From NCBI RefSeq assembly GCF_024505045.1, contig NZ_JANIBM010000005.1, positions 163,450 through 227,449 on the forward strand: 64,000 nt of DNA, in the 5' to 3' direction. The notes under the pieces were generated by a model. It had not been told where the DNA came from. It saw only the letters and a program-made list of their open reading frames with translations, and did not search any database. Of the stretch, positions 19,201-28,112 are shown one piece after another (within the stretch, counting starts at the first letter, position 1; every line of letters starts with the position of its first letter). This stretch comes from Methylomonas aurea (lineage in GTDB: Bacteria > Pseudomonadota > Gammaproteobacteria > Methylococcales > Methylomonadaceae). Made by a program: the position numbers and the translations under genes.

Positions 19201-19854
19201 TCGGCCGTCGGCGCGGACGAACACGTCTTCGTCGGTACGCAGCACCTCGCCGGCCAGGCAGCGGCGGTGGATGGCGCGCCAGCGGTCCGGAATATCCGGA
19301 AACACCTCGTAGTGGCTCAAGCCGATGATGTCGCGCCGTTCCAGCCGGTAGTCCTCCAGCCAGCGCCTGCTCACCGCCAGATAGCGCATGTCCCGGTCGA
19401 ACATCGCGATGGCGGACGGCGCATGTGCCAAGAACAGGCGGAAGCGCTCGTCGTTGATCAGCGCCCGTTCGGCCTGTTTCAGATGGCTGATGTCGCGGAC
19501 ACTGCAGACGATGATCAATTCCGGCTCGGTTTGTAGCGGACTCAACCCGATTTCCAGCGGAAATTCGCGGCCGGACTTATGCAGGCCCCACAGGTTCAGG
19601 TCGCTGCCCATGCGCCTGGCCGCAGGGTCTGCCATGTAACTTTGCCGCTGCTGGTGGTGGGCAGCACGGAAACGTGGCGGCAGCAGCAGGTCGATATCCA
19701 ACTTTTCCAATTCGGCGCGGGTGTAGCCGAACACGGTTTCGGCCACACTGTTGGCGAACAGAATCCTGTGCCGGCTATCGAGCAACAGCGTCGCATCCGG
19801 CAGGGTATCGATGAATTGCTTGAAGGGCGCCAGTGCCGAAGCGGGCTGGTTCAT
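16261..19854 (-). CDS. Multi-PAS/GAF hybrid sensor histidine kinase
   Basis: A 1197-residue soluble kinase with no membrane segments. In order it has about four PAS domains (residues 10-510), a GAF-like domain (about 520-670), a further PAS domain (about 680-800), then HisKA with the H-box ASHDLRQPLQ (His845). The ATPase domain has N-box Asn959, Asp986 in DTGIG and GLGLGLAIVK, and a C-terminal receiver has phosphoacceptor Asp1127 (ISDYQLPG). The H-box type resembles soluble PAS kinases such as NahK. The FixJ-like regulator gene ends 62 bases upstream, so they are a likely pair. Ligand unknown; PAS/GAF stacks often sense redox state or small molecules. Confidence 0.92.
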   Translation of the reverse strand: MNQPASALAPFKQFIDTLPDATLLLDSRHRILFANSVAETVFGYTRAELEKLDIDLLLPPRFRAAHHQQRQSYMADPAARRMGSDLNLWGLHKSGREFPLEIGLSPLQTEPELIIVCSVRDISHLKQAERALINDERFRLFLAHAPSAIAMFDRDMRYLAVSRRWLEDYRLERRDIIGLSHYEVFPDIPDRWRAIHRRCLAGEVLRTDEDVFVRADGRTDWVKWEMCPWYADDGNVGGAILFTEVITARKETEIKLRNSKDQFHKIFDNAVTGIAITGLAGRFQYCNSAYCAITGYTLAELQNLEFRNLIHPDDLAANLAEVRRVVGGEIASFVIENRYIAKSGQPVWVRKYGSTLPGDPMQLMVIAVDINQLKQIELDLQQSYRNLAASERLFRSLIESMPQMAWIADSAGVIRFANTQWLAYLDCPNPQHPDDVWFAQVHPNDRQRAIMAWERAIREHASFNLECRLLNFDNSYRWWQIRVVALHKITGDAGEWLGICTDIHDLKREEEALELLNSACFRLWQTNNLEDGLQEMLTATMGLLQTDMGNIQLLSKDGDLQIVAQQGFRQDFLDFIRSVSPSTPTACRVALSTRQRKVISDVEQDPFFAPFRDVARQAGFRAVQSTPLMSREGQPIGVISTHFRSPRALDSLEAGMLDIYAQQAANFIKRCQAETKLRQSEEHFRNVFNNALVGISVRDRSGNLLDCNTAYCNLLEYSREELQGLPLNKIMYSADIEAYLRNFRELTAGNIRFFQVEARYVCKSGALHWVNQYVCILHKQNGEQETVLTVVSDISALKHSQAELRDNKRHLETAVKARTQELKEALIAAEKANEFKTRFLNAASHDLRQPLQSADLYLSVLAKRLEASDSKALCDDLHESIAMMGSILDALLDIARLESGIIVPSKRDFPLRELFDRLAATTVPQAAIKGIRLDYRHEDCTIHSDPALLERVVGNLVANAIKYTERGQITVSCTCCGRTARISVEDTGIGMPPDSLAHIFEAYYQVNNAERHRDKGLGLGLAIVKHIADILGLQLAVASQAGVGSVFSVEVPLGSALPPSAAVVPVKPAVCNNSSSHILFIDDDPAICKAVKMLFEAHGISGYFVQNGEAAMAAIADGLRPSLIISDYQLPGLDGIETVDRIRAAAGVELPALIVTGNTGLTKTLGKQLPNCKAFSKPLEPERLLELIASYLPAAGA

Positions 19855-19916
19855 GGTAACACCGGCCTCCAGATTTTACGCCTGGGTGGGGCGCGCGAAA
19901 AGTAACAGTCGGCCGG

Positions 19917-20564
19917 CTACGGTTCCGAGTGGTCGCCGTAAGCCAGACCGGATTCGGTAGCCAGTTTGACCAAATCGAGCAGATTTGTCGAGCCGGTCTT
20001 GTGCATCAGGCTGCTCTTGTGCTTTTCCACGGTTCTATGGCTGATGTTCAAATTGCGGGCGATTTCCTTGGCGCTGGCGCCGTTGATCGCCAACTGCATG
20101 ACTTCCCGTTCCCGCTGGGTCAATTGTTCCACCCGCTGGCGGGCTTGTTGGCGGCGGTCAGCTATCCCCAGCATCTGCTCGGATTTCGCCAAGGCCGAAT
20201 GGACGGCGACCAACAATTTTTCCCGGGCCACCGGTTTGACCAGATAATCCTCGGCGCCGGATTTGATGGCCCGGACGCTGGCCGAAAATTCGCCGTATCC
20301 GGTCAGGATGATCACCGGCAAGGCAATGCCTTTCCGGATCAGCGTTTCTTGCAGTTCCAGGCCGTTCATGCCCGGCATGTGCATGTCGACGATGGCGCAA
20401 CTGCGACTCTGCGGTAGTTCCGCCGCCAAAAAGTCCTCCGCACAATGGAATGCGCTGACCGCCATGCCTTCCTGTTCCAGTACTAACATCAAGGATTTAC
20501 GCAGCGAGGCGTCGTCGTCGACCACAAATATCTTGGGTAAGGGGCGAATCGGTAGCTCAGTCAT
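19917..20564 (-). CDS. FixJ/LuxR-family response regulator
   Basis: A 215-residue regulator with an N-terminal receiver (KIFVVDDDAS, phosphoacceptor Asp60 in CAIVDMHMPG) and a C-terminal LuxR-type helix-turn-helix (LTQREREVMQLAINGASAKEIARNLNISHRTVEKHKS). I chose the ATG at 20562-20564, which puts the receiver at the usual distance from the start; longer frames lack that pattern. It is followed after 62 bases by the hybrid kinase at 16261 and is a close paralogue of the regulator at 20875, with Asp60 at the same position. Confidence 0.93.
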   Translation of the reverse strand: MTELPIRPLPKIFVVDDDASLRKSLMLVLEQEGMAVSAFHCAEDFLAAELPQSRSCAIVDMHMPGMNGLELQETLIRKGIALPVIILTGYGEFSASVRAIKSGAEDYLVKPVAREKLLVAVHSALAKSEQMLGIADRRQQARQRVEQLTQREREVMQLAINGASAKEIARNLNISHRTVEKHKSSLMHKTGSTNLLDLVKLATESGLAYGDHSEP

Positions 20565-20874
20565 GGCAGACAAAATAGCAAGGGCGTTCGACCGCTGTAA
20601 ATGGGGATTAACACTTATCGCGGGATGGGTTCCGCCAGCGCCGGCGTGACGGTGCGATGAGCGTTTGCGCTCATTGCTTTGACGGCGGGCAATGTCCGCC
20701 ATGAATTGCGGGCGGGAGATCTCGGCAAACCACAACGATTGCCGCGAACGAGGTCAGCTACCTTTGCCGCCATTTGCAGTCCGCATGTGCGCCAGATCGA
20801 GGCCTGCTTCGATAGAGCTGCGCAGGAAGGCTCAGGCAAGGGATTGCGGCTATCCCGGCCGCCGCTCGCTGGGG
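20565..20874. other. Intergenic stretch between the two regulators
   Basis: About 310 bases without a credible gene. It holds a perfect seven-base hairpin ATGAGCG-TTTG-CGCTCAT at 20657-20674. A promoter for the 19917 regulator should lie here, but I cannot point to a convincing one. Confidence 0.5.
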
Positions 20875-21537
20875 TTATTCGGCCTTCAGACTCAGCCCAA
20901 GGTCGTCTTCGTTCAGTGCGCCGGAGGTCAATACATCGGAAAGCAAGTCCAGCATGTTCTTGGCGCCGGTTTTCAGTAACAGGCTGCTCTTGTGCTTTTC
21001 TACGGTGCGGAAACTGATATTGAGGTCGCGGGCGATCTCTTTGGCCGAGAAACCCTCGGTAGTCAAGCGCAGCACTTCCCATTCCCGTTGCGTCAATTTT
21101 AGCGTGCGCGACTTTACTTCTTGCTGGCGCTTGATTTTGGCTTGCATCAGCTCGCTTTTCGCCAAACTCGCCTGAATCACGGGTAGCAGTTTTTCGACGG
21201 TGATCGGCTTGACCAGGAAATCCTCGGCCCCGTGTTTGATCGCGGCGACGCTCATCGGAATTTCGCCGTGTCCGGTCAGAAACACAATCGGCAACGCGAT
21301 GTCGTTGTCGATCAGGTGCTGTTGCAATTCCAGACCGCTCCTGCCGGGCATGAACATGTCGACGATTGCGCAGCCGTTGCAGCGCGACAGGTCCTCCGCC
21401 AGAAACGTTTCGGCGCTGTCGTAGGTTGCAACCCTCATGCCTGCCATTTCCAGCACCATTGCCAACGACTTTCGCACGGCTTCGTCGTCGTCGATAATGA
21501 AAACAGTCTGCGGAGATTCGATTTTTGATTTCACCAT
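20875..21537 (-). CDS. FixJ/LuxR-family response regulator
   Basis: A 220-residue regulator built like its neighbour: receiver domain (TVFIIDDDEAVRKSL, Asp60 in CAIVDMFMPG) and LuxR-type DNA-binding domain (LTQREWEVLRLTTEGFSAKEIARDLNISFRTVEKHKS). The ATG at 21535-21537 gives a normal start; an upstream in-frame start adds 23 unconserved residues. It lies 191 bases downstream of the second PAS kinase and is probably its partner. The two regulators share most of the recognition-helix sequence, so they may bind overlapping targets. Confidence 0.93.
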   Translation of the reverse strand: MVKSKIESPQTVFIIDDDEAVRKSLAMVLEMAGMRVATYDSAETFLAEDLSRCNGCAIVDMFMPGRSGLELQQHLIDNDIALPIVFLTGHGEIPMSVAAIKHGAEDFLVKPITVEKLLPVIQASLAKSELMQAKIKRQQEVKSRTLKLTQREWEVLRLTTEGFSAKEIARDLNISFRTVEKHKSSLLLKTGAKNMLDLLSDVLTSGALNEDDLGLSLKAE

Positions 21538-21728
21538 GCAGCGTAGTCTATCAGTCGCGAATAACCGGAGCATATGGGTGTTTTTACTCATGGACCCGAA
21601 TTGCATTTTGCGGTCGAATTGCCGATTGTGCAGGATGTTTTCCGGGTCGGCGTTAACCGCATCGATTGCCGGACCGAGACAGCGAAAAGGCCGCTCCGCC
21701 CGTAAGGCAAGTTGGCTGCCGGCGCCAG

Positions 21729-24041
21729 CTATCGGCCTCGTTTCGCGGTTGATGGCCGGCGCTTGGTCTCCGGCAGCGACTCATCCGAACACGCCTCCAA
21801 CGTCGACAATAGGCTGTCGAATTTGACCGGCTTGCCCAGGACCGGCCAGCCCGATTCCTTCATGCGCGCCAGATTCTCGGAGGTGGTCTCTCCGGTCAGC
21901 AACACGGCTCTGATCGGCCCAGGCGCCGCTTGCCGCACGGCGTCGAGAAACTGCAAGCCGTCGATACCGGGCAGGCGATAGTCGCACAGGTAATAATCCG
22001 CCGCGTAGAAGGTCGGACTGGCCTGCGCTGCTTCGGCGGAACGGAACAGCAACACCTGCAGGCCCTGCATTTCGAATGCAAGCTTGAGGGCTTTGCCGAG
22101 ATCGGGGTCGTCCTCGACGATCAGCACCCGTTTCCCCGGCGACAGGCCGGAGCCGGCAACTGCGCCCGTTTCCGCGGTCGAGGGGGCTAGTTCGATGCCG
22201 CAGCTCGCATCCAGAGGCACGCTGAATTCGAACATCGATCCCCGGTCCAGCTCGGAGCGGCAGTGGATTTCGGTGTCGAGCAATTTGGCCAGGCGCTTGC
22301 CGATGGACAGCCCCAAGCCGACGCCTTTGGCGCGGTCCCGCTCCGGATTGTTGATCTGGACGTATTCGTCGAAGATGGCGTTCAGAGCTTGCCGGGGGAT
22401 GCCGATGCCGGTATCCCAGACCTGAATCAGCGCCCGGTTGCCACGTGGCCGGATCGCGATCAGGATGCGGCCGCGTTCCGTGAATTTCACGGCGTTGCCG
22501 ACCAGATTGCGCATCAGGTTCATCAGTAGCTGCCGGTCGGTATACAGCAACGGACAGCGCCGCGACCGAAACAGGTCAAACCGCAGCTGATTCGCGGCGG
22601 CGAGCGGGGCAAACTCCGCTTTGATCATTACCAGCAAGTCTTGGGAGCAGATCGTCTCCGGATCTGCCTGGATAGCGCCGGCCTCAAGTTTGGACATGTC
22701 GAGCAATTGGTTGAGTATGTCGCCGAGGGCGCGGGACGAACGCGACAATTGCTGGACGATCTCTTGTTGTTTTTCGTTCAGGCCGTGCGCCTTTAACACC
22801 TCGATCAAGAGCAGAATGGCCTGGAGCGGTTGGCGCAAGTCGTGGCTGGCGGCGGCCAGAAAGCGGGTTTTGGCACGATTGGCATGCTCGGCATGTTGCT
22901 GGGCTTTGACTTGGGCCGCCTCGGCTTGTTTGAGATCGGAGATATCTTGCACGGTCCCGACCGCGTTGAGCCATTGCCCCTGCCGATCGAATTCCAGTTC
23001 GGCCAAAGCCCGAATCCAGCGGATTTGCCCGCGCACGACGATGCGGTAGACCAGGTCATACGGCTCACCCTGCAATGCGGCACACCAGGCGGCTTCGGCT
23101 TTATCCCTGTCTTCGGGATGGATCCGCGCGAACCAGACATCGACCGTCGCAACGTGTTTATCGTCAAGGTCGAACAGGCGGGCGGTTTCTTGGGTAATCT
23201 TGAAAACGTCTTTGTCGTTGGCGTCCATCTGGAAGCTGCCGATACGTCCGACGGCCTGTGCTCGCTGCAATTGGGCCTCGCTTTCGCGCAAGCCGTTCTC
23301 TATTTCCTTCAGGCGGGTGATATCCCGACCCACCGACTGGATTTCCTTCAACTGGCTGGCGGCATCGTAGAAACCGCGGTTGGCGAATTGCATCCAGCGC
23401 AACGCTCCGCCGCCGACAACTACCCGGTTCTCGATGAACACGAGGCGATGGTCCGGCGACATGGTGCGCAGTCGGGCTTCCACCATCGCCAGATCGTCCG
23501 GATGAACGACCGGATGCCAGCGTTGGCCGATCAGTTGCTCGCGGGTTTTGCCGAACAAACGGCAGTAGACGTCGTTGACGAAGACGAAGGTGCCGTCCGG
23601 CAGGAAGCGGCTGATGACTTCGGTTTGATCTTCCACCACCATCCGGAAGCGCGCCTCGCTTTCTTCGAGCAGTCGGCGGGTATGGTGGCTCTCGGTGCGG
23701 TCGACAATCGCGCCCACGGTACTTTCGGGGTGGCCGGCCAGGTGCGAGATGTTGAATTCGTACCAGCCCACGCTGGAGTCCTTGCGCTTCAGCGGGAAAC
23801 TGCCGTTATAAGCGTCATCCGTTTCGAGCCTGGCATGAACCTCCCTGCCGAACGCATCGTAGCTCTCCTGGTCGACGAACAAAATTCGGGTGGATTGCCC
23901 GATCAATTCGTCCCGCTCGTAACCGAACATGGCATGCATGGCCCGGTTCGCCCAGACGATGTGCCTTTCCTTGGTCACCACGAGGGCGATGGAGTAACTC
24001 TCGAGGATTGCGGCCGATTGGCCAATTAATGTTTGGAGCAT
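21729..24041 (-). CDS. PAS-domain hybrid sensor histidine kinase
   Basis: A 770-residue soluble kinase: three PAS domains (about residues 5-370), HisKA with ASHDLRQPLQ (His400), an ATPase domain (NLVGNAVKFTERG, DTGIGIP, GVGLGLSIGK) and a C-terminal receiver with Asp687 in CDYRLPGIDG. I chose the ATG at 24039-24041; an in-frame start 20 codons earlier adds a segment unlike a PAS N-terminus. It is a smaller paralogue of the kinase at 16261 and, with it, brackets the two regulators. No transmembrane helices, so it senses a cytoplasmic signal. Confidence 0.92.
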   Translation of the reverse strand: MLQTLIGQSAAILESYSIALVVTKERHIVWANRAMHAMFGYERDELIGQSTRILFVDQESYDAFGREVHARLETDDAYNGSFPLKRKDSSVGWYEFNISHLAGHPESTVGAIVDRTESHHTRRLLEESEARFRMVVEDQTEVISRFLPDGTFVFVNDVYCRLFGKTREQLIGQRWHPVVHPDDLAMVEARLRTMSPDHRLVFIENRVVVGGGALRWMQFANRGFYDAASQLKEIQSVGRDITRLKEIENGLRESEAQLQRAQAVGRIGSFQMDANDKDVFKITQETARLFDLDDKHVATVDVWFARIHPEDRDKAEAAWCAALQGEPYDLVYRIVVRGQIRWIRALAELEFDRQGQWLNAVGTVQDISDLKQAEAAQVKAQQHAEHANRAKTRFLAAASHDLRQPLQAILLLIEVLKAHGLNEKQQEIVQQLSRSSRALGDILNQLLDMSKLEAGAIQADPETICSQDLLVMIKAEFAPLAAANQLRFDLFRSRRCPLLYTDRQLLMNLMRNLVGNAVKFTERGRILIAIRPRGNRALIQVWDTGIGIPRQALNAIFDEYVQINNPERDRAKGVGLGLSIGKRLAKLLDTEIHCRSELDRGSMFEFSVPLDASCGIELAPSTAETGAVAGSGLSPGKRVLIVEDDPDLGKALKLAFEMQGLQVLLFRSAEAAQASPTFYAADYYLCDYRLPGIDGLQFLDAVRQAAPGPIRAVLLTGETTSENLARMKESGWPVLGKPVKFDSLLSTLEACSDESLPETKRRPSTAKRGR

Positions 24042-24818
24042 GGAACGGCCTCGATGTGCAGGGAAAAGGTTGAGACAAGTATAGGTTCCTCGGCGAATCA
24101 TCGTGTCGGCGGAACTTGCTCGCGGTTTGTGCCGGGTTATCGGCAGGAAATTGGTTGCGGCAGTTTTAGTGGATCCTTCGGCAAAAGTGACCGTTAAATT
24201 TCAGGGAGCTACTGATGAGAAGCGGAAATTCCCCGAAAAATCGAATCCGTCCTGCTTACACCGCCGCGCAGCGCCATCTAAAAGCGGTTAGCTTTAGGAT
24301 AGCGAAAACGCCGCATCGGCGATTCATCGGTCGCTACCTGCTTATTGATCCGGCCTTGTGAAGTTTTAATCTCCGTGGCCTTTACGCCCCTTGGCTATTA
24401 GCCTTCGAAAGGCTGCCGGCGCTTCGTCAAGGCTCTGCTGGGCGCAGCCGAAGGGCTCGACACGAACGGGTAAAACATTTAAGGGTTGAATCGATTTGAC
24501 ATGCAATGCGCTGCGCTGCGATGTCCGCACCGGTCTCTGCCGAGTCCGCGTCTGGCGGAGAACGTCTTTGCGCTCGGTTGATCGCAGGTTACCCGATTAT
24601 ACTCGCCGGCCGATATTAAAAGGCAAACTTAGCGGTATTTTGAGCAAACTACGGGACTTTACCTATGTAATTTTGCTTACGTAGTAATCCCAATATGTCC
24701 GGATGGCAGCGGGTGTTATTAATATCGTCGCGTTAACCAGTGGTTACGCCGAGTATTGTCGTGACTGTGTTATTGATTGGCGACAAAGATGGTTATTAAT
24801 TAAATTGGGAGAATAAAA
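24042..24818. other. Gene-free stretch upstream of a PEP-CTERM gene
   Basis: About 775 bases without a credible gene. Around 24420-24475 there is GC-rich sequence (GCGCAGCCGAAGGGCTCGA, then CACGAACGGG) distantly like the repeat family seen at 25761, 28640 and 41068. The last 150 bases are AT-rich and end in GGGAGAATAAAA before the next ATG, consistent with promoter and ribosome site. Confidence 0.5.
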
Positions 24819-25490
24819 ATGAAAACGGCATTATCTGCGGCAATATTGGCTGGAGCACTATTGGCGAGCCAAGGTGCCTATGCTGGGGATTGGGAGTGGG
24901 GTATCACGATACCTAAAACCATTTCCAACTGGATGTCCGAAGGGCCTATTGTGGACGGCGATAACGATATGCGGTTTACTTGGGGTGGTCTAAGCGGCGA
25001 CCTAATAGGCCGCGAATCTGACATTGGCGTCCAAATGCGCGAGGTCGAGATAGGCGGAGAAGATTTTTATACCATCGGTTTTGATTTTAACGCAATGGGC
25101 GGATATCGAGGCAATGGCGGCGACATATGGTACACGATGGATGCCTTCGCAAATGAACGTATCTATAGCGCCAGATTGGATACCGACGTGGCCGCGGGCG
25201 TCGGCGAAATCGTGCGAGAGGATCTCTATAATTCCCCCGGATTGGACACAAAATTTCTCACCTTGATTAGCGAGAATGGCAAACCGGATCCGGAAGACGG
25301 GCATTTTCATTTTGGAGGCAAAGTATCAATTAAGGTAGAAAATACGCTGTTTGCTAATGGCAGCATCATAGATCATTTGGATAATGAATTCGACACCGTT
25401 CCCGAACCTATGCCGCTCAGTTTAATCGCGCTGGGTTTCGTGTTGTTAAACCTGTTTCGGCGCAATTCGGTAAAAGTATCGGCGAGTTGA
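24819..25490 (+). CDS. PEP-CTERM sorting domain-containing exported protein
   Basis: A 223-residue protein with a signal peptide (cleaved after GAYA, about residue 22) and a C-terminal PEP-CTERM signal: VPEPMPLSLIALGFVLLNLF followed by RRNS. The mature part is acidic and aromatic (DWEWGITIPKTISNW, GGYRGNGGDIWYTMD), with no catalytic motif I recognise. It should be exported and processed by an exosortase encoded elsewhere. GGGAG lies ten bases before the ATG. The tail is the classic PEP form, whereas the other four such proteins here carry the VPLPA/IPTAAW form, so two sorting systems may exist in this cell. Confidence 0.85.
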   Translation: MKTALSAAILAGALLASQGAYAGDWEWGITIPKTISNWMSEGPIVDGDNDMRFTWGGLSGDLIGRESDIGVQMREVEIGGEDFYTIGFDFNAMGGYRGNGGDIWYTMDAFANERIYSARLDTDVAAGVGEIVREDLYNSPGLDTKFLTLISENGKPDPEDGHFHFGGKVSIKVENTLFANGSIIDHLDNEFDTVPEPMPLSLIALGFVLLNLFRRNSVKVSAS

Positions 25491-25975
25491 TAAAATCAAA
25501 TTCGTCTGGCAGGCTAAAATTTTTTTTATTGAAAAATAATGCAATTGATAGGCTGCCAGATATACCATGCTAGGCGATTATTAGCGAGACCGTGAATACC
25601 GTTACCATTTATGCCTCGTGGTTTAAGTTTAGGTCTAACCGTTTGTCCTGAGTGTGGCGAAGGGCGTTCCGGCTTGGGTTTCGGCAAGGCTGTCCCGAGT
25701 GCAGTCGCAGCGGTCCGAACAACGGGAGCCAATAATCACTAGGTCGGAAACTGTCCAGGCAACCTCTGAAAATTATCCGTTCATGCTTCGACAAACTCAG
25801 CACGAACGGATAACGCTTCGATTTATAAGGCTTGCCGTTCGCACTGAGCTCATCGAAGGGCCGTTTTTAGAGGTTCCCTCCACTTAAATCGGCTGGTTTC
25901 TCGGCTATTTCAGCAATACAGCCCGCCGTACTGAGTATTTAGTCGGCTTAATCGCTCAAGCGTGGAGTAAGGCAT
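25491..25975. other. Intergenic stretch with repeat element
   Basis: About 485 bases without a gene. Most of it is repeat-derived: a degraded copy around 25630-25700 and a full copy at 25761-25878, listed separately. The last 90 bases should hold the promoter of the GH13 gene. Confidence 0.6.
25761..25878. repeat. MITE-like palindromic repeat, copy 1
   Basis: It begins AACCTCTGAAAATTATCCGT and ends TTTTTAGAGGTTCCC, so its ends are inverted repeats. Inside are two REP-like hairpin units built from CTTCGA, ACTCAG and GAACGG segments in opposite orientations. Related copies occur at 28640-28750 and 41068-41132. It looks like a non-autonomous mobile repeat; no transposase is present in the window. 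Confidence 0.7.
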
Positions 25976-27997
25976 ATGGTGCATTTATTTAAACTCAAAC
26001 GTTCGGCATTCGTGCTTTGCGGGGCGGCCGATAGCGAGCCGGGTCCCCATTTGGTTATCGGCCAGTTCAAACCCGGCAATCCGCCGGAGTTGGTCAATCG
26101 AAAGCGATTCGCGCTGCAACGCGATGGCCAACTGTGGCGTATAGACGCCGCCGACTGCGGTTTGGCCGACGGCCAGATTTACCACTACTGGTTCGAGGTA
26201 ACCGACACCAGCCCGACTCGAGACGGCGCCAGGATTTTATGTACCGATCCCACCGCGTTTACCGTCGATTGGCGCTTGTCGGCGCCGCGCTTGCCGGCAC
26301 CGTACCGCAGCGACGATCAGGATCCGGCGGCGGTCATCAAATTCGAACGGGGTGAACTGCTGCCTTGCGATCCGGGCGGCGAGGCTTTTATGCCAGCCCG
26401 GCCGATTGCGGCGGATAAGGCCGCACCCAACAACCGCATGGTGATTTACGAATTGCCGACTGCCTGGTCTCGAATCAACCTCCATCTTGACCCGGAAATC
26501 GGCGTCGGTACTTTTCGCGACGTGATGGCGTTGGTGGATACTGATGTCGACGCGGCCAATTTTTCCGGGCTGGCCGCGTTGCAGGTCGGCCGCAGCCATT
26601 TGGCCGAACTGGGGATCAACGCCTTGGAATTGCTGCCGATTGCCGACAGTTTTGTCGATCGGGAATGGGGTTACGCCACCAGCAATTATTTTGCACCCGA
26701 CCATGATTTGGGTTTTCCGGCCGGCAACGCCTCGCCGACCGCGAATACCGACTTGGTCGCGCTGGTCAATCGCTGCCATGAACACGGCATCCGGTTTTTC
26801 ATCGATGCGGTAATGGCGTTTGCCACCCGCGCCGCGATGGAAAATATCAATTTCCCGGATTTTCACATCGATGCCGACGCAGATCCCGCCGACCCCGATG
26901 CCTATCAGTCGTCCGATCAGGGGCGGCGACAGGGTTTCGGCGGCAAACTGTGGCGTTACGGGCATTTGCTGCGGCAAAGTTACGACCCGGTCTCCGGTAA
27001 AGTAGGCGATTACTTTCCGGCGCGACAATTCATGCAAGCCTATTTGTTGCGCTGGATGGCGGATTTCGCGATAGACGGCGTGCGCTTGGACAGCGTCAAC
27101 AATGTCGCCAATTGGGATTTCGTCGAGCAGTTCAAGGACTTGGCCCGAGAAACCTGGCTCGCCAATCAGGGGCGCGACGACCGGTTTCTGGTAGTTGGCG
27201 AAGAACTATCGGTGCCGCTGGAGTTGGTCAGCCAAAACCGCCTGGATGGGCTGTGGAACGAAGAATTCAAGCGCATGCTGCGCTCGGCCATTCTCGGCCG
27301 GAATAGCGAAAAAGAACCCAGTTTCGAGTGGACGGTGCGCAAACTGATCGACTGCCGGAATCTGGGGTTTCGCGATGGCGCACAGGTGATCAATTACGTA
27401 GGCACGCACGATACCGAGGGTTACCGAAACGAACGCTTATTCAATTTTTTGTTGAATAACGGCATCGTCTTCACCGAGCAACGCATCAAACTGGCCTTTG
27501 CCTGTTTGTTTACCGCCGTCGGGATTCCGATGATCTTCGCCGGCGACGAATTCGCCGACCAGCACGACCTGAGCGTCAGCCATCCGCCCAAACAACTCGA
27601 TGCGGTCAATTACGAGCGGCTGGAGCAACCCTTTCGCCGCCGTATCTTCGAATATGTCGCCCGGCTGGTGAAATTCCGCACCCAATACGACGCGTTGGCG
27701 GTCAACGATACCGAGTTTATCCATGTCGATTTCAACGATGGCAAGCGGGTGCTGTGCTGGCGGCGCGGACTGGCCGGCAGCGGCGCACAAGTCGTCGTGG
27801 TGGCGAATTTTTCCGACTTTGCCACGGCCAACGCCTTTTCCGAGTCTGCCGAATATCGGGTCAATAACTGGCCGGCGACGCCTGACGGCAAAAAATGGCG
27901 AGAAATCACCCAAATGCGCGACGTCCCGCCGACCTGGATCGGTCGCGAACCGATTTTCCCGTGGGAGGCCAAGGTTTATGCCTTGGTCGATGCTTAG
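25976..27997 (+). CDS. Glycoside hydrolase family 13 enzyme (alpha-glucan-active)
   Basis: A 673-residue alpha-amylase-superfamily protein. An N-terminal Ig-like domain (to about residue 100) resembles that of pullulanase/isoamylase types. The barrel follows, with DGVRLDS (nucleophile Asp372), VGEELSV (acid/base Glu409) and GTHDTEG (His478-Asp479), so the catalytic triad is intact. A C-terminal beta domain follows. There is no signal peptide, so it acts on cytoplasmic alpha-glucan such as glycogen. Exact specificity (debranching, hydrolysis or transfer) cannot be read from the motifs. It stands alone, with no glg genes nearby. Confidence 0.85.
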   Translation: MVHLFKLKRSAFVLCGAADSEPGPHLVIGQFKPGNPPELVNRKRFALQRDGQLWRIDAADCGLADGQIYHYWFEVTDTSPTRDGARILCTDPTAFTVDWRLSAPRLPAPYRSDDQDPAAVIKFERGELLPCDPGGEAFMPARPIAADKAAPNNRMVIYELPTAWSRINLHLDPEIGVGTFRDVMALVDTDVDAANFSGLAALQVGRSHLAELGINALELLPIADSFVDREWGYATSNYFAPDHDLGFPAGNASPTANTDLVALVNRCHEHGIRFFIDAVMAFATRAAMENINFPDFHIDADADPADPDAYQSSDQGRRQGFGGKLWRYGHLLRQSYDPVSGKVGDYFPARQFMQAYLLRWMADFAIDGVRLDSVNNVANWDFVEQFKDLARETWLANQGRDDRFLVVGEELSVPLELVSQNRLDGLWNEEFKRMLRSAILGRNSEKEPSFEWTVRKLIDCRNLGFRDGAQVINYVGTHDTEGYRNERLFNFLLNNGIVFTEQRIKLAFACLFTAVGIPMIFAGDEFADQHDLSVSHPPKQLDAVNYERLEQPFRRRIFEYVARLVKFRTQYDALAVNDTEFIHVDFNDGKRVLCWRRGLAGSGAQVVVVANFSDFATANAFSESAEYRVNNWPATPDGKKWREITQMRDVPPTWIGREPIFPWEAKVYALVDA

Positions 27998-28112
27998 CGA
28001 ACAGGCGGGGAATCTATCGGTGTAGTGTGGCGGGCTTGATGGGATTTCATGGTTAGCCGGCGCGACGCTGCGCCGTGATTTTGGGCGGTGTACTGACTTC
28101 CCTTAACGCGAC

